Origin: a bacterium Ga0077546
GTDB taxonomy: Bacteria > Cyanobacteriota > Vampirovibrionia > Obscuribacterales > Obscuribacteraceae
Assembly (NCBI GenBank): GCA_001464165.1
Contig: LNEX01000190.1
Span: 1-7,957, forward strand
Direction of reading: 5' to 3'
Length of the DNA: 7,957 nucleotides
The stretch's first letter is position 1. The number at the start of each line of letters is the position of its first letter. The position numbers and the translations under genes are program-made. The notes beneath the pieces are model-generated. The model was given only the letters and a program-made list of their open reading frames with translations. It had not been told where the DNA came from and made no database searches. This document shows, piece after piece, positions 5,316-7,957 of the stretch.

Positions 5316-7118
5316 AGTTGTTGGAAGCGTAAATATAAAGGTGCTGCCGCGCCCGCGGCTTTCTACCCAGATTTTGCCACCGTGCAATTCAACGATTGCC
5401 TTACATATAGTAAGGCCGAGGCCAGAGCCACCTTTTGATTTTGAGCTGCCGCCAACCTGTTGAAAGCGCTCGAAGACTGCTTCAAGCATGTCTGGCGGTA
5501 TCCCAGGGCCCTGATCTTCTACTCTTATAGCAACGGCATTTCTTTGTTGATCAGCGCTAACTTTAACAGTTGTTCCTTTGGGAGAATATTTAATAGCGTT
5601 GGCCACAAGGTTTGATAGCACGCGGTCTAGCCTTTGCTCGTCTACCTCGACCGTTATCTCGGTGGGTGCAAATTCTAGCTTTACTGCCATCTCTTCAGCA
5701 AGGCCAAGGCTGGCGGCCTGGCAGTTGCTGAAGCAGCGACTGAGCGATACTGTATCAATCTCTAGCTGCATCATGCCTGATTTTATTTTTTCGATGTCGA
5801 GCAAATCATTGATTAGGGCAACCATGCGATCAGCGTTGCGTTTTGCCATTAGTACATAGTTGCGACCTTTGGCGTCAAATGTTCCGTATGTTCCATTTTC
5901 GAAAAAATCGAGAACGTTATTAATGGTCGAAAGTGGTGTGCGTAGATCGTGGGTGATCATTGCCATTACTTCTTGTTTGAGCTTTTCAGCTTTGCGCCTA
6001 TCGGTCATATCATGAATAACGCAGAAGAATGAGTTTTCTTCGTCTGACCAGTGGGCTGACCAGAGAGTCTCTACTGTGGCACCAGAGTTGCTGCGCATCT
6101 CGATTTCGAGTGGTGTGGCGTTGAAGTTATCGTCTTGTCTGAGTTTTTCTAGATAGTCTAAGGCCTTGTTTGTGTCTGAACCGACTACGAGATCAATGAA
6201 GTGTTTACCAAGTAGATCTTGGGGCTCGATGCCAAAAAATGCTTCAGCTGCTTGATTGGCAGCGAGAAAGCGACCCTGGGTATCGATGGTGCAAATTAGA
6301 TCGCGGGCATTTTCGACAATTGCTCGTTCTTTGCGCGAAGCTTCTTTTATCTCGTTGGCCATCTTGTGAAAGACCTGGTCAAGTCTGGCGATTTCGTCGC
6401 TGCCGCGCATTACCCTGTGCAGTGGCATACCGCTTGCTAGCCGGTAAGTGTTTTCGCTCACTCTGTGTAATCTGGTTGTAATTCCCTTTGTCAGAAATAA
6501 AGCGAGCGCCAATCCCAGGGCTAGGTCGAAGAGGCCGATGATAAGCATTATAGATTGCGCTTTCTCGCGGAACTGTGCTTGCACTTCTGGGGCCTTTTGT
6601 GAGAGACGTTTTTGTTCATCACCAATAGTGAGCAGCTCGTTGTAAAGTATTCCTTTCATCTCGTCGCGCAACTTGTGCCAGAGAGCTTTGCGCTCTGATC
6701 GACCTTCGCCGCCAGTTTTAATAAAGGAAGTTTTGATGTCTTTAAGCACTTTCATGCAGCGGTTCGAGGCTTCTTCGGAGGTCGTTATTGCTTTTGTAAT
6801 TTCAGGTTGGTCTTGGGTAAAAGCTCGAAGCACGTTGTAGTCTTCGTGCACCCGCTCCATCATTTGCTGGGCCCTGCTGGTTTCAAAACTAATCTCTTCT
6901 AGGGCTTTTTCATTGCCGTAAACGGTGAAAATTTCGAAAGCATCATTGGTAATCTTGTTGATAGCGTCTGATATTTTTCCGCTTTTGGTCGAAACTCTTA
7001 AGGCTTCTTCTGCTTGGCTCTGCAGTGACGCAAGTGAGGCGATTAAACCTAGTTGAATCAAGAGAGGCACAGAGACAAAGATGAGAACTTTGGTTGTTAG
7101 CGAGAGATGCAAGCGCAT
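5313..7118 (-). CDS. Membrane sensor histidine kinase (HAMP-PAS-HisKA-HATPase)
   Basis: 601 residues, a full-length hybrid-free sensor kinase that autophosphorylates on His and passes phosphate to a response regulator. Order: transmembrane segment 1 at about 10-31; an extracytoplasmic all-helical sensor region at 32-187, of CHASE3 or four-helix-bundle appearance; transmembrane segment 2 at about 189-210; HAMP linker at about 211-263; PAS domain at about 264-375 (ENARDLICTIDTQGRFLAAN); HisKA with phospho-acceptor His390 in MITHDLRTPLS; HATPase_c with N box at 503-512 (Asn507), G1 box DQGPG at 535-539, F box FERF at 549-552 and G2 box GGSGLGL at 563-569. All catalytic motifs are intact. The ATG start has GGGGAT (7128-7133) upstream. 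The gene is divergent from the response-regulator gene with about 156 bases between, so the two are likely partners sharing a control region. The stimulus is unknown, since the sensor region is not diagnostic. Confidence 0.94.
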   Translation of the reverse strand: MRLHLSLTTKVLIFVSVPLLIQLGLIASLASLQSQAEEALRVSTKSGKISDAINKITNDAFEIFTVYGNEKALEEISFETSRAQQMMERVHEDYNVLRAFTQDQPEITKAITTSEEASNRCMKVLKDIKTSFIKTGGEGRSERKALWHKLRDEMKGILYNELLTIGDEQKRLSQKAPEVQAQFREKAQSIMLIIGLFDLALGLALALFLTKGITTRLHRVSENTYRLASGMPLHRVMRGSDEIARLDQVFHKMANEIKEASRKERAIVENARDLICTIDTQGRFLAANQAAEAFFGIEPQDLLGKHFIDLVVGSDTNKALDYLEKLRQDDNFNATPLEIEMRSNSGATVETLWSAHWSDEENSFFCVIHDMTDRRKAEKLKQEVMAMITHDLRTPLSTINNVLDFFENGTYGTFDAKGRNYVLMAKRNADRMVALINDLLDIEKIKSGMMQLEIDTVSLSRCFSNCQAASLGLAEEMAVKLEFAPTEITVEVDEQRLDRVLSNLVANAIKYSPKGTTVKVSADQQRNAVAIRVEDQGPGIPPDMLEAVFERFQQVGGSSKSKGGSGLGLTICKAIVELHGGKIWVESRGRGSTFIFTLPTT

Positions 7119-7147
7119 GTGACTTTTATCCCCATTGGCTTGCCGTG

Positions 7148-7187
7148 TAAAACTTATTACCTAAAACAGAGTGGTAAAACAGACTAT
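7148..7187. repeat. TAAAACAGA direct repeats in the divergent two-component control region
   Basis: TAAAACAGA occurs at 7162-7170 and again at 7175-7183, so the period is 13 bases with four bases between. A weaker copy, TAAAACTTA, lies at 7148-7156. OmpR/PhoB-family regulators bind tandem direct repeats on one face of DNA, typically with about 11-base spacing, so this is a candidate operator for the adjacent regulator, located in the kinase leader and just upstream of the regulator's likely promoter. Binding is an inference. Confidence 0.45.
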
Positions 7188-7214
7188 TCAAATCGGCTTT
7201 CAAGACGATATATT
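7187..7214 (+). promoter_or_regulatory. Possible sigma-70-type promoter of the response-regulator gene
   Basis: TTCAAA at 7187-7192 (four of six against the -35 consensus) and TATATT at 7209-7214 (five of six against the -10 consensus) are separated by 16 bases. Transcription would start near 7221 and leave a leader of about 54 bases. The region is AT-rich and the -35 match is weak, so this is tentative. The direct repeats lie immediately upstream, where an activating regulator would bind. Confidence 0.3.
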
Positions 7215-7274
7215 GTCAGAGTTAATGCTTCCAGACTATTGCGTGAACTCGCTGCTTGAAATATAGGCGTCACC

Positions 7275-7955
7275 TTGGCAAAGATACTTTTAGTTGAAGA
7301 CGATGTAGACCTGGCAATGACTATCGGCGATGGACTCACCGCTGAGCGCCATACTGTTGAGACTTTCAACGACGGCCTTGATGGTCACGATACCCTTAAA
7401 ATGACTGAGTACGATGTAATTGTGCTCGATTGGGATTTGCCTGGTATGGCCGGTATCGATATTCTCAAGAACTTCAGGGCGGCTGGCGGTAATACACCTG
7501 TGATTATGCTGACAGGCAAAGGCGAAATAGCCGAAAAGGAGCAAGGGCTTGATTCTGGGGCTGATGACTATGTTACCAAGCCTTTTAATCTTAAGGAATT
7601 GGCCGCCCGAATTCGCTCGTTATTGAGACGCCCGCCCCTTTCTCAGGCTAATGTTCTCAAGCATGGCAATCTGACCCTTGATCCCACTAAGTTTCGCATT
7701 ACTCGTGGCGAAACCGAACTACGCCTTTTGCCTCGTGATTTTGCCTTGTTAGAATTTTTGATGCGCCACCCTACAGAGATATTTGGTGTTGATACTCTGT
7801 TGTCGCGGGTCTGGCAATACGATTCTGACGCTACACCTGAAGGTCTAAGGGTGGCCATTAGGCGCATTCGCAAGGTGGTTGATGAAAACGATGATCTCTC
7901 TAAGTCTGTAATCGAAAATATTTCTAGAGTGGGCTATCGCCTGCGCGCTCTGTAA
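7275..7955 (+). CDS. OmpR/PhoB-family response regulator
   Basis: 226 residues, complete, with the stop two bases before the window end. Residues 1-120 are a receiver domain: acidic pocket Glu8-Asp9-Asp10 in ILLVEDD, phospho-acceptor Asp52 in VIVLDWDLPG, switch residue Thr80 in IMLTGKGE and Lys102 in YVTKPF. Residues about 130-226 are an OmpR-type winged-helix DNA-binding domain, with LLPRDFALLEFLMRHP, the recognition-helix region EGLRVAIRRIRKVV and the closing SRVGYRLRAL wing. The start is a TTG: it gives MAKILLVEDD, the expected receiver N-terminus, and an in-frame stop at 7257-7259 excludes an upstream ATG. AGGCG at 7265-7269, five bases away, is the ribosome site. It acts as a cytoplasmic transcription factor, presumably phosphorylated by the divergent kinase. 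Target genes cannot be read from the window, though repeats in the shared intergenic region suggest autoregulation. Confidence 0.95.
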   Translation: MAKILLVEDDVDLAMTIGDGLTAERHTVETFNDGLDGHDTLKMTEYDVIVLDWDLPGMAGIDILKNFRAAGGNTPVIMLTGKGEIAEKEQGLDSGADDYVTKPFNLKELAARIRSLLRRPPLSQANVLKHGNLTLDPTKFRITRGETELRLLPRDFALLEFLMRHPTEIFGVDTLLSRVWQYDSDATPEGLRVAIRRIRKVVDENDDLSKSVIENISRVGYRLRAL

Positions 7956-7957
7956 TT

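Overview
The window looks like chromosomal DNA of a Gram-negative-type bacterium with moderate GC. The mix of a secreted 24-residue-repeat LRR protein, a PDZ-less trypsin-like protease with a lineage-type C-terminal extension, TPR proteins and a PAS-containing sensor kinase resembles what I recall from Candidatus Obscuribacter and relatives (Vampirovibrionia/Melainabacteria, the non-photosynthetic sisters of Cyanobacteria). That assignment rests on general resemblance only and is tentative. There is no sign of phage, insertion sequence, CRISPR, tRNA or rRNA.

Layout, left to right. The last 27 codons of a + strand gene enter at the left edge. It converges on a minus-strand pair: an unknown 173-residue protein, possibly an inactive relative of NlpC/P60-type hydrolases, overlapping an exported leucine-rich-repeat protein. 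Divergent from that pair is a + strand pair: an HtrA-like serine protease without a PDZ domain, then a TPR protein with an internally duplicated module. A bidirectional hairpin terminator separates this pair from a minus-strand gene for a lysine/glycine-rich, repeat-containing, probably disordered protein, which may be shortened by a frameshift. Upstream of it, on the same strand, is a membrane sensor histidine kinase. Divergent from the kinase is an OmpR/PhoB-type response regulator that starts with TTG and ends two bases before the right edge. No gap between genes exceeds about 200 bases.

Function. The kinase and regulator are the only clear functional unit: a complete two-component system in divergent rather than operonic arrangement, with tandem direct repeats between the genes that could be an operator. 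The other genes are of unknown physiological role. The LRR and TPR proteins imply protein-protein interaction, and the protease implies processing or quality control, apparently in the cytoplasm because no signal peptide is visible.

The most unusual non-coding signal is that four intergenic stretches each contain short imperfect tandem repeats with different units (about 11, 13, 14 and 18 bp). The best is a six-copy, helix-phased 11-bp array directly in front of the TPR gene. I found no convincing evidence of a wholly new multi-gene system; the best candidates for follow-up are listed as findings.
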